From contig NZ_CP054690.1 in assembly GCF_013348805.1 (NCBI RefSeq), positions 1,736,001 to 1,800,000 of the forward strand: a stretch of DNA of 64,000 nucleotides, given 5' to 3'. Under the pieces are notes generated by a model. That model saw only the letters and a program-made list of their open reading frames with translations. It made no database searches and had not been told where the DNA came from. Of the stretch, positions 1-9,834 are shown in pieces. How positions within the stretch are numbered: position 1 is the stretch's first letter; every line of letters begins with the position of its first letter. The position numbers were made by a program, and so were the translations under genes. This DNA comes from Rhodococcus sp. W8901. GTDB lineage: Bacteria > Actinomycetota > Actinomycetes > Mycobacteriales > Mycobacteriaceae.

Positions 1-195
1 GGGCATGGACTCCACCCCCGAGGTCGTCGGGCCGATGCTCGAGGCCTGGTCCAAGTGGGGCTTCGCCCGCCACCCCTACTTCCTGCGGGCGTCGGACATC
101 GCGGCGGCCGTCGTCGCCGTCGTGTCGACCCCGCGCGGTGCCCACATGGTGCTCGTCGAGGTCCAGCCCGAGGCGCCCCTGCGGAAGGACGACCA

Positions 196-199
<4 letters not shown>
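1..199 (+). CDS. SDR-family oxidoreductase, C-terminal end (partial)
   Basis: Only the last 65 or so codons are in the window, read in the frame starting at base 2; the 5' part lies to the left. The visible segment (PMLEAWSKWGFARHPYFLRA, then a hydrophobic AAAVVAVV stretch and a GAHMVLVEVQP end) resembles the C-terminus of short-chain dehydrogenases. The catalytic Tyr-x-x-x-Lys is outside. The stop overlaps the CYP51 start (ATGA), so the two are translationally coupled. In M. tuberculosis an SDR (Rv0765c) lies directly before cyp51 (Rv0764c), which supports the call. The substrate is unknown, probably a hydroxylated or keto intermediate of the same pathway. Confidence 0.75.
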
Positions 200-1784
<1,585 letters not shown>

Positions 1785-1787
1785 GAA

Positions 1788-2339
1788 ATGACCCAGTTCG
1801 ATCGCGCCGAACTCGACGAGATGGTCCAGCGATGGATCGAGGAGAACAAGCGCTGCGAGGCCAACGGCGATTGGAAGCCGTTGGCGCAGATGTACACCGA
1901 GGATGCCACCTACGGCTGGAACTACGGCCCGCAACAGGATTTCATGGCCGTCGGCCGTGACGAGATAAAGGAACTGGCGCTGGGGCAGGAGATGCTCGGA
2001 CTCGAGGGGTGGCAGTACCCGTACCAGCAGTTCGTGATCGACGACCGCACCGGTGACGTCATCGGACTGTGGAAGCAGATCGCGGATCGGACCCGCGACG
2101 ACGGCAGCCACTACCAGGTTCACGGCATCGGCGGCAGCTGGTTCCGCTACGGTGGCGACTTCCAGTGGGCGTGGCAACGGGACTTCTTCGACTTCGGCAA
2201 CGTGTCGGCACTGTTCGTCGAGATGATCACGAACAACGCGCTGTCCGAGGGCATGTCCGCGCGGATCCAGCGGTCGGTCTCGGGGGAGAAGCTGCCGGGG
2301 TGGTTCCCTGCCGGCCAGTCACCGGTGGAGCTGTGGTGA
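1788..2339 (+). CDS. NTF2-like (SnoaL-type) protein
   Basis: 183 residues, starting four bases after the ferredoxin stop. The N-terminus (DEMVQRWIEENKRCEANGDW, then a PLAQMYTEDATYGWNYGP stretch) has the helix-strand pattern and WxxxAxxYxxDA-like motif of the NTF2/SnoaL alpha+beta cone fold. That fold is used by ketosteroid isomerases, limonene-epoxide hydrolases and dehydratases. The central and C-terminal parts are rich in Trp and Phe, as expected for a hydrophobic pocket. Its place after CYP51 suggests it acts on, or binds, an oxidised sterol- or terpene-like intermediate. Catalytic residues could not be assigned. A second NTF2-like protein, at 24899-25399, is a distant relative. Confidence 0.75.
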   Translation: MTQFDRAELDEMVQRWIEENKRCEANGDWKPLAQMYTEDATYGWNYGPQQDFMAVGRDEIKELALGQEMLGLEGWQYPYQQFVIDDRTGDVIGLWKQIADRTRDDGSHYQVHGIGGSWFRYGGDFQWAWQRDFFDFGNVSALFVEMITNNALSEGMSARIQRSVSGEKLPGWFPAGQSPVELW

Positions 2340-3592
2340 GCGAGACCCGCCGCCGATCGTCGTTCGAGGCACTGTCCCGCGCGGACCTGGCGGTGCTGGT
2401 GCCCGAGCTGCTGCTGTGCGGGCAGCTGATCGACCGCTCCGGGATGGCGCACCTCATCGTCGCGTTCGGGCGAGAGGGAATGACCGAGGTCGCCATCGAG
2501 GAGTGGCAGGCGTCGAGCCCCTGGTACACCCGGCGGATGCAGCGCGCCCTGAACTACGAGGGCGACAGCGTCGAGACCATCTTCAAGGGCCTGCAGCTCG
2601 ACATCGGGGCGCCGCCGCAGTTCATGGACTTCCGGTTCCGCGTCGACGACCACGACCACGGCGAGTTCTGGCTCGACCACTGCGGCGCGCTCATGGACGT
2701 CGAACCGATGGGCGACGCCTTCGTCACCGCGATGTGCCACGACATCGAGGATCCGACCTTCGACGCGACGGCGCTCGCGACCAACGTCCACGCGCAGGTG
2801 CGGCCCATCCACCGTCCACCGCGCGTGCCCGCCGACCGGCATCCGCACTGCGCGTGGACCGTCACGATCGATCCGTCGCATGTGCCACCGGTCGTTCAGC
2901 CGCACACCGAGGCCATCGGCCGGACGGCCGCCGTCGCGACGGAGCTGACCCCCATCGACGCCGGCGACGACGGCCGGGCCGACTACGCGGGTCCGCTGCT
3001 GTCGGACGTGCGGTTCGCCGACTTCTCCCGGTCCGCGCTGGCGCGGATCGCGGAAGAGGTGTGCCTGCAGCACCACCTGCTCGCGCTCGGCTTCCTCATC
3101 GGGGTCCGCAAGCGCACCGATGAGGTGACCGCGCGGACCATCACCCGCAAGCAACTCACCGGCATCGCCGGTCTGGCGGCCGAGCGAATCCGGGACGCGC
3201 TGGGGCTGCCCGACGACCTGGAGGGTCTCGCCGCAGTGCTGTCGGTGCATCCGCTGTTCGCGCCGGAACAGTACGTCGACAGCGAGATCCGGTTCGACGA
3301 CGGACGCCTGCTCATCGCACTCGGGCGGCAGGGCCGCGCCGACGCCGACGGGGCGTGGCCGACGCTGATCGACGGCGACCACCTCGAGCCGCTGCAGGCC
3401 TTGGTGCGGGGCGTCAACGCGCGCTTCACCGCGCACGTCGTGTCCGAGGACGGCGATGCGCTGGTCGTCGACATCCGGACCGAGGACGGCCCGACGAAGG
3501 AATGCAGCGAGGTGGCCATCACCCGTTTCAGCACCGGGGCGGACTTCGCGTTCGCGGACAGAGGTATCCCATTGCCGCTCACCGTCGTGTGA
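2336..3592 (+). CDS. Unrecognised 418-residue protein in the CYP51 operon
   Basis: No family was recognised. The GTG at 2336 overlaps the previous stop (GTGA) and removes a long artefactual N-terminal extension. The protein is soluble, without signal peptide or membrane segment. Visible features are a His/Asp-rich patch (RVDDHDHGEFWLDHCGAL, about residues 102-119) that could bind metal, a Met/Cys/His segment (FVTAMCHDIEDP) and several paired-helix stretches in the second half. The N-terminal part (LSRADLAVLVPELLLCGQLI) is helical. Co-translation with CYP51, ferredoxin, an NTF2-like protein and an acyl-CoA synthetase suggests a part in the same oxidative pathway, either as enzyme or substrate-binding protein. 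This is inference only. Confidence 0.8.
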   Translation: MSETRRRSSFEALSRADLAVLVPELLLCGQLIDRSGMAHLIVAFGREGMTEVAIEEWQASSPWYTRRMQRALNYEGDSVETIFKGLQLDIGAPPQFMDFRFRVDDHDHGEFWLDHCGALMDVEPMGDAFVTAMCHDIEDPTFDATALATNVHAQVRPIHRPPRVPADRHPHCAWTVTIDPSHVPPVVQPHTEAIGRTAAVATELTPIDAGDDGRADYAGPLLSDVRFADFSRSALARIAEEVCLQHHLLALGFLIGVRKRTDEVTARTITRKQLTGIAGLAAERIRDALGLPDDLEGLAAVLSVHPLFAPEQYVDSEIRFDDGRLLIALGRQGRADADGAWPTLIDGDHLEPLQALVRGVNARFTAHVVSEDGDALVVDIRTEDGPTKECSEVAITRFSTGADFAFADRGIPLPLTVV

Positions 3593-3619
3593 GCGAACTC
3601 CATCGGAAGGACGTCCCGC

Positions 3620-5233
3620 GTGGCCTTCAACCTTGCCGACCTGTTCGAGCACGCCGTCGACGCGATGCCGGACCGGATCGCGCTCATCAGCGGCGACCGT
3701 GAGCTCACCTACCGCGAACTGGACCAGCGTGCCAACCGGCTGGCCCATCACCTGCTGGCCGAGGGGTTCGGGGCCGGTTCCCACATCGGCATCCACCTCC
3801 ACAACTCGTTGGAGACGATGGAGTCGCTGATCGCGGTGTTCAAGATTCGCGCGGTGCCGGTCAACATCAACTACCGCTACACCCGCGACGAACTTGCGTA
3901 CGTGTACGACAACGCCGATCTGGAGGCGGTGATCCACCACCGGGTGTACGCGCCACGGATCGATGAGGTCCTGCCGACGCTGCCGAGGATTCGGCACACC
4001 ATCGTCGTCGAGGACGACCAGGGTGAGCTCGGGTTGCACTGTCGCGGTGTGGAGTACGAGTGTGCACTCGACGGACGATCCGCGGAGCGCGACTTCGACG
4101 AGCGCCGCAGCGACGACCTGTTCCTGATGTACACCGGAGGGACCACGGGACGGCCGAAGGGCGTCGTGTGGCACCACGAGGACATCTGGCGGGTACTCGG
4201 CGGCGGCATCGACTTCTACAGCGGTGAACCGGTCGTCGACGAGTATCAGCAGTCCCGGGTCGGAACGGCCGGAGAGCCGATGCGCTGGTTCGCGCTGCCG
4301 CCGTTGATCCACGCGGCCGCGATGATGCCCACGTTCACCGCGATGTTCACCGGCAACACGGTGGTTCTTGATCCCAAGTTCGACGCCCATCGGACGTGGA
4401 AACTCGTGGAACAGTGCAACGTTCAGGTTCTCATCATCGCCGGTGACGCGATGGGGCGCCCGCTCATCGAAGCGTTCGCCGAATCGACGGCCGACGTCTC
4501 CAGTCTCGCGGTGGTGGCATCGGGCGCAGCGCTCTTCTCGCCGACGATCAAGACAGCGTTCCTCGACGCCTTCCCGAACCTCTTGGTCTCCGACTCCGTC
4601 GGATCATCCGAAACAGGTTTCGGCGGTATCGGATTCGCGTCGAAGGACGGTCCGGACAGTGGTGGTCCCCGGGTGCAGCCTGGTCGGGCCTCCTTCGTTG
4701 TCGACGACAAGGGCGATCGCGTCGCACCCGGGTCCCCGGCCGACGGGTGGCTGGCCAAGGGCGGCCACGTACCTGTCGGCTACTACAAGGACCCGGAGAA
4801 GAGCGCCGAGATCTTCCGTGTCATCGACGGCGAACGGGTGGTCGTTACAGGTGACCGTGCCAAGGTCGAGGTCGATGGCTCGATAACCCTGCTGGGCAGG
4901 GGAAACATGGTCATCAACACCGGCGGGGAGAAGGTCTTCGCGGAGGAGGTCGAGAGCGTCGTCAAGGCCCATCCGGACGTGTACGACGCCATCGTGATCG
5001 GGGTGCCCGACGAACGTTGGGGCCACCGTGTGGCCGCGGTGGTGCAGGCCCGGGACGGTGGTGCCATCGATTTCGGCGACGTGGAGCGGCACGCGCGCGA
5101 TCGTTTGGCCGGCTACAAGATTCCGCGCTCGATCTGGGTTGCGGATCGCGTCGAGCGCACACCTAGCGGGAAACCGGACTACCGGTGGGCGAACACGTAC
5201 GCCGATGCCGTGGAACCCGATCACCGGATCTGA
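3620..5233 (+). CDS. Acyl-CoA synthetase (FadD, AMP-binding family)
   Basis: 537 residues. The AMP-binding signature YTGGTTGRPKG lies near residue 170 and the adenylate-binding strand SDSVGSSETGFGG near 325. The C-terminal hinge and catalytic lysine region ends in PSGKPDYRWA (Lys about 520). The enzyme activates a carboxylic acid to its AMP ester and then to the CoA thioester. The start is a GTG with a GGAAGGA Shine-Dalgarno sequence 8-9 bases upstream. It closes the CYP51 operon and is followed by a hairpin terminator at 5291-5326. Substrate length cannot be read from sequence; the context suggests a steroid- or terpenoid-derived acid. Confidence 0.88.
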   Translation: MAFNLADLFEHAVDAMPDRIALISGDRELTYRELDQRANRLAHHLLAEGFGAGSHIGIHLHNSLETMESLIAVFKIRAVPVNINYRYTRDELAYVYDNADLEAVIHHRVYAPRIDEVLPTLPRIRHTIVVEDDQGELGLHCRGVEYECALDGRSAERDFDERRSDDLFLMYTGGTTGRPKGVVWHHEDIWRVLGGGIDFYSGEPVVDEYQQSRVGTAGEPMRWFALPPLIHAAAMMPTFTAMFTGNTVVLDPKFDAHRTWKLVEQCNVQVLIIAGDAMGRPLIEAFAESTADVSSLAVVASGAALFSPTIKTAFLDAFPNLLVSDSVGSSETGFGGIGFASKDGPDSGGPRVQPGRASFVVDDKGDRVAPGSPADGWLAKGGHVPVGYYKDPEKSAEIFRVIDGERVVVTGDRAKVEVDGSITLLGRGNMVINTGGEKVFAEEVESVVKAHPDVYDAIVIGVPDERWGHRVAAVVQARDGGAIDFGDVERHARDRLAGYKIPRSIWVADRVERTPSGKPDYRWANTYADAVEPDHRI

Positions 5234-5290
5234 GCGGCACCGGGGCACAGCAACTTTGCCGATGCGGTGAGGTGACACGCTCGTTCCCAA

Positions 5291-5326
5291 GGTGAGTTGC
5301 GGGGTGAATTCAGCACCCCGCTCACC
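5291..5326 (+). terminator. Hairpin terminator after the CYP51-fadD operon
   Basis: The arms GCGGGGTG (5299-5306) and CACCCCGC (5314-5321) pair perfectly around a seven-base loop. The stem is extended by GGTGAG (5291-5296) with CTCACC (5321-5326) past a small bulge. It starts 58 bases after the fadD stop. There is no T-run, as is usual in high-GC actinobacteria. Confidence 0.6.
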
Positions 5327-5489
5327 CCGGTCTCCAGAGCGAAAATGCCAGATCGGTGGGTGGATTGCGCCGCGTCGGGCATCGCTGCAACTGGACGAAT
5401 GACAAGGTGCGGTGAAGATTTCGTAATCGATACCTGTTCGAGATGTTATCGTCGTTGCGCCTGTATGCATGTGGCCGGGGAAAGTTGCT

Positions 5490-5517
5490 ATCCGTTCGAT
5501 CGGGGGATCGAACGGAT
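5490..5517. promoter_or_regulatory. Perfect 12-bp inverted repeat upstream of the repeat protein
   Basis: ATCCGTTCGATC (5490-5501) and GATCGAACGGAT (5506-5517) are perfect reverse complements around GGGG. The element lies 94 bases before the start codon. It may be an operator or a stable hairpin in the 5' leader. A terminator is less likely because another hairpin already follows fadD. Confidence 0.55.
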
Positions 5518-5611
5518 TCTTGGGGGGCGTCGTTCGTCATTTCTGTCGTCATGCGGTTGGGCTGAATGTCTTTGCATTTGCTGTGCATGCCGATCAGGAG
5601 GTCGTAAAACG

Positions 5612-8600
5612 ATGTCTACCCATAGGGGCAGAAACATCCGCACGCTGAAGATGAAGAGTCGCATCATGATCGCCGCAACGGCGGTCGGTGCCTTGACGAT
5701 CGGAACGCCCGCCGTCGGTCAGGCAGATCCGGCGCCGGGCAACGGCGTCGGAAGCAGTGCCAATGGGGGCGCGAACGGAGGGCTGGCGGGTCTCGGCAGC
5801 AGCGCGGGCGGAAACGGCCAGGCCGGACTCGGCAGCAGTGCCGGACCAGGTGGCGCCAACGGCGGCGTGAACGCCGGGAGCGCGGGCAACCTCGACCTCA
5901 ACGGTCTCACCCAGTTGGTGCTGGGCAGCCTCGGTAACGCCGGCGGCGGCAGCTCCGGCGGCGGTGAACTGGGAATCGGCAGCCTCGAGGACGCCGTGCA
6001 ACTCGTGACCGAACTCGCGGCCGGCAGCCTCGGCAACGTAGACGGCGGCAGTGTCGGCGACACCGGCAGCGCCGGCGGTAGTGCCGAGAGCGGCAGTACT
6101 GACCTGAATCTGGGCAGCCTGGCCGACCTGGGTGCGGGTAGCGATTCCGGCAGCACCGACACGGGCAGCGATGCCGGCAGCGTGGACGGTGGCAGCGCGG
6201 ATGTGAATCTCGGCAGTCTGGGCGACCTGGCGCTCGGTAGCCTCGCGGCCCCGTTGGGGAGCTTGGCGACGGGCAGCGAGGGTGAGGCGGGGCTGGATCT
6301 GGGTAGCCTGGCCGATCTCGGTTCGGGCAGCGATTCCGGTAGTGCTGATTCGAATAGCTCGGGCAGTGGCGATGTCGATCTGGGTAGCTTGACCGACCTT
6401 GTGCTCGGCAGCCTCGGGTCCGGCAGTGACAGTGGCGCCGGCCTCGATCTAGGCAGCCTGAGTGACCTGGCGCTCGGTAGCCTTGCGCTCCCGTTGGGGA
6501 GCTTGGCGGCGGGCAGCGAGGGTGAGGCGGGGCTGGATCTCGGTAGCCTGGCCGATCTCGGTTCGGGTAGCGATTCGGGCAGCGCGGATTCGGGAAGTGC
6601 TGGTGGTAGCGCGGGCAGTGGTAGCACCGATCTGGATCTCGGCAGCTTGGCCGACCTGGCCGCGGGCTCTACCGATTCCGGTAGTGCAGGCGGGCTTGAT
6701 CTGGGCAGCCTGGGCGAGCTGGCGCTCGGCAGTCTTGCGCTGCCGTTGGGTAGCTTGGCGGCCCCGTTGGGGAGCTTGGCGGCGGGCAGCGAGGGTGAGG
6801 CGGGGCTGGATCTCGGTAGCCTGGCCGATCTCGGTGCGGGCAGCGCCGATTCCGGCAGTACCGATTCCGGCAGCGCGGATTCGGGTAGTTCGGGGAGCGG
6901 CGACCTCGATCTCGGCAGTCTGGCCGAGTTTGCGCTCGGCAGCCTCGGGTCGGGTAGTGACAGTGGCGGCTCGGGCAGCGGTAGTGCCGGTCTGGATCTG
7001 GGCAGTCTGGGCGAGCTGGCATTGGGAAGCCTGGCGCTTCCGTTCGGTAGCCTGGCGCTTCCGGTCGTGGGTAGTGCGGCGGCTCTGGGGAGCACGGGCG
7101 ACTCCGGAAGCGCAGGAGGTATCGATACCGGTAGTGCGGGGTCCGGAAGTGATTCCGGTAGTGCCGATTCCGGTAGCTCGGGGAGCAGCGATCTCGATCT
7201 GGGTAGCCTGGCCGAACTTGCGCTGGGCAGCCTTGGTTCGGGTAGTGACAGTGGCAGCGCGGGAAGTGGTAGCGCCGATCTTGATCTGGGCAGTCTGACT
7301 GATCTGGGTGCCGGGAGTGCCGATTCCGGTAGCTCGGGGAGTGGCAGCGCGGGAAGTGGTAGTGCCGATCTGGATCTGGGTAGCTTGGCCGAGCTTGCGC
7401 TCGGTAGCCTTGGTTCGGGTAGTGACAGTGGCAGCGCGGGCAGCGGTAGTGCCGGTCTGGATCTGGGCAGTCTGACTGATCTGGGTGCCGGGAGTGCCGA
7501 TTCCGGTAGTGCGGGCGGGCTGGATCTGGGCAGCTTGGGTGAGCTGGCGTTGGGTAGCCTTGTGCTTCCGTTCGGGAGCTTGGCTCTTCCGGTTGTGGGT
7601 AGTGCGGCGGCTCTGGGGAGCACGGGCGACTCGGGCAGCGCGGGCGGTATCGATTCCGGTAGTGCGGGGTCCGGAAGTGATTCCGGTAGTGTCGATTCCG
7701 GTAGTGCAACCGGCAGCTCGGGGAGCGGCGATGTCGATCTGGGTAGCTTGGCCGAGCTTGCGCTGGGCAGCCTTGGTTCGGGTAGTGACAGTGGCAGCGC
7801 GGGCAGCGGTAGTGCCGGTCTGGATCTGGGCAGTCTGACTGATCTGGGTGCCGGGAGTGCCGATTCCGGTAGTGCGGGCGGGCTGGATCTGGGCAGCTTG
7901 GGTGAGCTGGCGTTGGGTAGCCTTGTGCTTCCGTTCGGGAGCTTGGCTCTTCCGGTTGTGGGTAGTGCGGCGGCTCTGGGGAGCACGGGCGACTCGGGCA
8001 GCGCGGGCGGTATCGATTCCGGTAGTGCGGGGTCCGGAAGTGATTCCGGTAGTGTCGATTCCGGCAGTTCTGATTCCGGTAGCTCGGGTGGCATCTCGGG
8101 GAGTGGCGATATCGACCTCGGCAGCCTCACCGACCTCGCGCTGGGCAGCCTCGACCTGGGTAGCGCGGACGGCGGCAGCGTGGCACCGGACAGCGGCAGC
8201 GAGGGCGGATCGGGTAGCGCCGGCGACGCCGGTAGCTCGACGCTCGGCGGTGCAGGACTGGGCAGTGCGGCACTCGGCAGCGCAGTGCCCGTGCTCGGCA
8301 GTGCGGCGATCGGTGGCTTGACCCTCGGCAGCGCGCTCGCCGGCGGAGCGACCATCGGGAGCGTGGCACTCGGCAGTGCCCTCGCGGGCGGTGGAACCCT
8401 CGGTAGCGGCGGTGCCGCCGGAACCGGAAGCGGTGAAGGCTCCGCACGGGGCGAGGCCGCCGACAGTAACATTCAGGACATCGTCCTTCGCGCCACGGCG
8501 CCCGGTGATAGCTTTGCTGCGCAAGGCATCAGCGCGCCGACCGCTCAGACCGAAGTCGGTGTGGCTCGTACCGGTGGCCAGATCTCGGCTGTGCCGGTCG

Positions 8601-8734
8601 GTGGCGTCGAAGCCGGCGACAAGGGGCTCGCCGACGACGCGCCGGCGCGCGGAGCGCTCCTCGGCACCGCCCTGCTGCTTGCCGCGGCGGCCGGCACAAC
8701 GGTGGCCGCCGGACGGCATCGTCGCAAGTCGTAG
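5612..8734 (+). CDS. Large secreted Gly/Ser/Asp/Leu-repeat surface protein
   Basis: 1040 residues from the ATG at 5612, chosen for the AGGAGG 10 bases upstream and because it begins a signal peptide. That peptide has a basic N-region with RNIRTLKMKSR, a hydrophobic core MIAATAVGALTIGTPAVG and a likely cleavage after GQA near residue 37. From about residue 50 to 960 the protein is almost wholly repeats of the types LDLGSLADL, LALGSLALPLGSLA and GSGSDSGSADSGS, with no Cys and few aromatics. A non-repetitive tail of about 85 residues ends in a hydrophobic segment (GALLGTALLLAAAAG) and a basic RHRRKS end. This is the layout of a wall- or membrane-anchored surface protein, but no LPxTG motif is present. 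VARTG, about 26 residues before the hydrophobic segment, is the only LAxTG-like string. The sortase gene follows 15 bases later. Possible roles, none proven, are adhesin, fibre or matrix protein. Confidence 0.85.
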   Translation: MSTHRGRNIRTLKMKSRIMIAATAVGALTIGTPAVGQADPAPGNGVGSSANGGANGGLAGLGSSAGGNGQAGLGSSAGPGGANGGVNAGSAGNLDLNGLTQLVLGSLGNAGGGSSGGGELGIGSLEDAVQLVTELAAGSLGNVDGGSVGDTGSAGGSAESGSTDLNLGSLADLGAGSDSGSTDTGSDAGSVDGGSADVNLGSLGDLALGSLAAPLGSLATGSEGEAGLDLGSLADLGSGSDSGSADSNSSGSGDVDLGSLTDLVLGSLGSGSDSGAGLDLGSLSDLALGSLALPLGSLAAGSEGEAGLDLGSLADLGSGSDSGSADSGSAGGSAGSGSTDLDLGSLADLAAGSTDSGSAGGLDLGSLGELALGSLALPLGSLAAPLGSLAAGSEGEAGLDLGSLADLGAGSADSGSTDSGSADSGSSGSGDLDLGSLAEFALGSLGSGSDSGGSGSGSAGLDLGSLGELALGSLALPFGSLALPVVGSAAALGSTGDSGSAGGIDTGSAGSGSDSGSADSGSSGSSDLDLGSLAELALGSLGSGSDSGSAGSGSADLDLGSLTDLGAGSADSGSSGSGSAGSGSADLDLGSLAELALGSLGSGSDSGSAGSGSAGLDLGSLTDLGAGSADSGSAGGLDLGSLGELALGSLVLPFGSLALPVVGSAAALGSTGDSGSAGGIDSGSAGSGSDSGSVDSGSATGSSGSGDVDLGSLAELALGSLGSGSDSGSAGSGSAGLDLGSLTDLGAGSADSGSAGGLDLGSLGELALGSLVLPFGSLALPVVGSAAALGSTGDSGSAGGIDSGSAGSGSDSGSVDSGSSDSGSSGGISGSGDIDLGSLTDLALGSLDLGSADGGSVAPDSGSEGGSGSAGDAGSSTLGGAGLGSAALGSAVPVLGSAAIGGLTLGSALAGGATIGSVALGSALAGGGTLGSGGAAGTGSGEGSARGEAADSNIQDIVLRATAPGDSFAAQGISAPTAQTEVGVARTGGQISAVPVGGVEAGDKGLADDAPARGALLGTALLLAAAAGTTVAAGRHRRKS
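7411..8064 (+). repeat. Two near-perfect tandem copies of a 363-bp unit inside the repeat protein
   Basis: Bases about 7411-7701 recur without visible change at about 7774-8064, an offset of 363 bp or 121 codons, so the frame is kept. Each unit encodes the Leu-rich GSLVLPFGSLALPVVGSAA module plus Ser/Asp-rich linkers. A more diverged copy lies at about 7000-7160. The identity implies recent duplication or gene conversion and makes this stretch prone to assembly collapse. Confidence 0.85.
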
Positions 8735-8749
8735 GAGGGTCGCAGTTTC

Positions 8750-9418
8750 ATGACCGACAGATCGACAGGCCGTTGCCCGCGCTCGCGGCGCAACGGCCTG
8801 TCGGCGGCTGTCGCAGCCTGCGCCACAGCCGCACTCGTTCTCGCCGGATGCGCAAGCACCGAACCGGGGAACGAGCAAGTGTCGGCGACAACGCAATCGG
8901 CGACCACAGCGGCAACCGGCGCGGGCGCCAACCTGGCCGACCCCTCGGCCCTGCATCCCGTGAGCATCTCGATTCCGGCAATCGGCGTCACGTCGGATCT
9001 CATGATGCTCGGCCTCGAACCCGACGGTGCGCTCGAAGTGCCCCCCGGAGGGCATCCCGCGGGATGGTATTCCGGCTCACCGGTTCCCGGCGAGATCGGC
9101 CCGGCCATCGTTGCCGGGCATGTGGATTGGGAGGGCGATCCCGGCGTCTTCTATCGACTCCACGAACTCACGCCAGGCGACGAGGTCACCGCCACCCGAA
9201 GCGACGGCGTCACCGCCGTGTTCCGGGTGGCGAGTGTCGAGCGTTTCGCGAAGGCCTCGTTCCCGACGAGCAGGGTGTACGGAGACCTCGACCATCCCGG
9301 CCTCAGACTGATCACGTGCGGGGGAGAGTTCGACGACTCCGTTCGCAGCTACCGCGACAACACCGTGGTATTCGCAGATCTCATCGACCAGCGTGACTCG
9401 ATCTCGGATGCCCGTTGA
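8750..9418 (+). CDS. Class F-type sortase, lipoprotein-like N-terminus
   Basis: 222 residues. The sortase catalytic triad is visible: His in AGHVDW (about 123), Cys in LITCGG (about 189) and Arg in SYRDN (about 202). The N-terminus has a basic region, a hydrophobic stretch and a lipobox-like LVLAGC, so it may be lipid-anchored outside the membrane rather than held by an uncleaved helix. Class F sortases are common in actinobacteria and are poorly characterised; several attach LPxTG proteins to peptidoglycan. The ATG has a TAGGAGGG Shine-Dalgarno sequence and lies 15 bases after the repeat-protein gene, making that protein the probable substrate. Confidence 0.87.
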   Translation: MTDRSTGRCPRSRRNGLSAAVAACATAALVLAGCASTEPGNEQVSATTQSATTAATGAGANLADPSALHPVSISIPAIGVTSDLMMLGLEPDGALEVPPGGHPAGWYSGSPVPGEIGPAIVAGHVDWEGDPGVFYRLHELTPGDEVTATRSDGVTAVFRVASVERFAKASFPTSRVYGDLDHPGLRLITCGGEFDDSVRSYRDNTVVFADLIDQRDSISDAR

Positions 9419-9435
9419 CGCCTCCGGCCACCCGA

Positions 9436-9657
9436 TCATGCGGATGTGCGCCGGCCCCAGCGGAAGTAGGACAGCGGGCCGATGAAGTTCACCGCGATGA
9501 TCGCGGCCCACTTGCCCTTGCTGCCGTTGACCTGCTCGGGGTCGCGCGTGGCAAGATCCGTCCACGCGGTAGCAGCGAGACTCAACTGCACCGAGCCCAG
9601 CACGAGTATCACCGCACGCCGGCGCGGGCTCAGCTCGGCCCATCGTTTCTTCGCCAT
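9436..9657 (-). CDS. Small membrane protein, phospholipase D-nuclease N-terminal-like
   Basis: 73 residues from the ATG at 9657, chosen over a 97-residue frame because GAAGAGGAGA stands just before it. There are two likely membrane helices (AVILVLGSVQLSLAATAW and WAAIIAVNFIGPLSYFRWG). The pattern, ending in GPLSYFRWGRR, resembles the short PLDc_N (cardiolipin-synthase N-terminal-like) proteins of actinobacteria, whose role is unknown. It is convergent with the sortase gene (17 bases between stops) and divergent from the amidohydrolase. Confidence 0.75.
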   Translation of the reverse strand: MAKKRWAELSPRRRAVILVLGSVQLSLAATAWTDLATRDPEQVNGSKGKWAAIIAVNFIGPLSYFRWGRRTSA

Positions 9658-9834
9658 GTCGCTCTCCTCTTCCTTCGCGTCGATCGAACGTACCCAGGTC
9701 CTTCCTACCCGATTCCACGTTTCCGACACGACGGCGTTCGACGCGCAGAAAGGACGGTCGGTCGGTAGCGTGTCGCGTGCGAGATCTCGGCCGTCCGGAG
9801 GCCCGAGCGAAACGGGAAGTGGCGGGGTGTGTCA

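Larger units (their letters stand above)
5234..5611 (+). other. 378-base intergenic and leader region of the repeat-protein gene
   Basis: No gene was seen. An open frame from 5297 runs into the repeat protein but has no ribosome-binding site and an unlikely cysteine-rich N-terminus. The region holds the terminator at 5291-5326, an A/T-richer stretch (about 5415-5450) suited to a promoter, the 12-bp inverted repeat at 5490-5517 and an AGGAGG Shine-Dalgarno sequence at 5596-5601. Confidence 0.6.

Noticed and set aside
2147..4390. 747-codon minus-strand open frame
   Set aside because: It lies opposite two well-supported plus-strand genes and shows only Val/Arg/Asp/His low-complexity sequence.
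5297..5611. N-terminal extension of the repeat protein
   Set aside because: It would bury the signal peptide behind 105 residues, has several cysteines absent from the rest and passes through the hairpin at 5490-5517. The AGGAGG supports the start at 5612.
5719..8472. 917-codon open frame on the minus strand opposite the repeat protein
   Set aside because: It consists of Pro/Leu/Arg/Ser repeats that mirror the plus-strand Gly/Ser codons. No ribosome site or conserved feature was seen.
8470..8734. Standard LPxTG sorting signal in the repeat protein
   Set aside because: No LPxTG or LAxTG occurs before the C-terminal helix. VARTG is noted only as a weak candidate.
6449..9055. 868-codon minus-strand open frame rich in Thr/Ala/Arg
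   Set aside because: It covers both the repeat protein and the start of the sortase. It is a by-product of the repeat structure and high GC.
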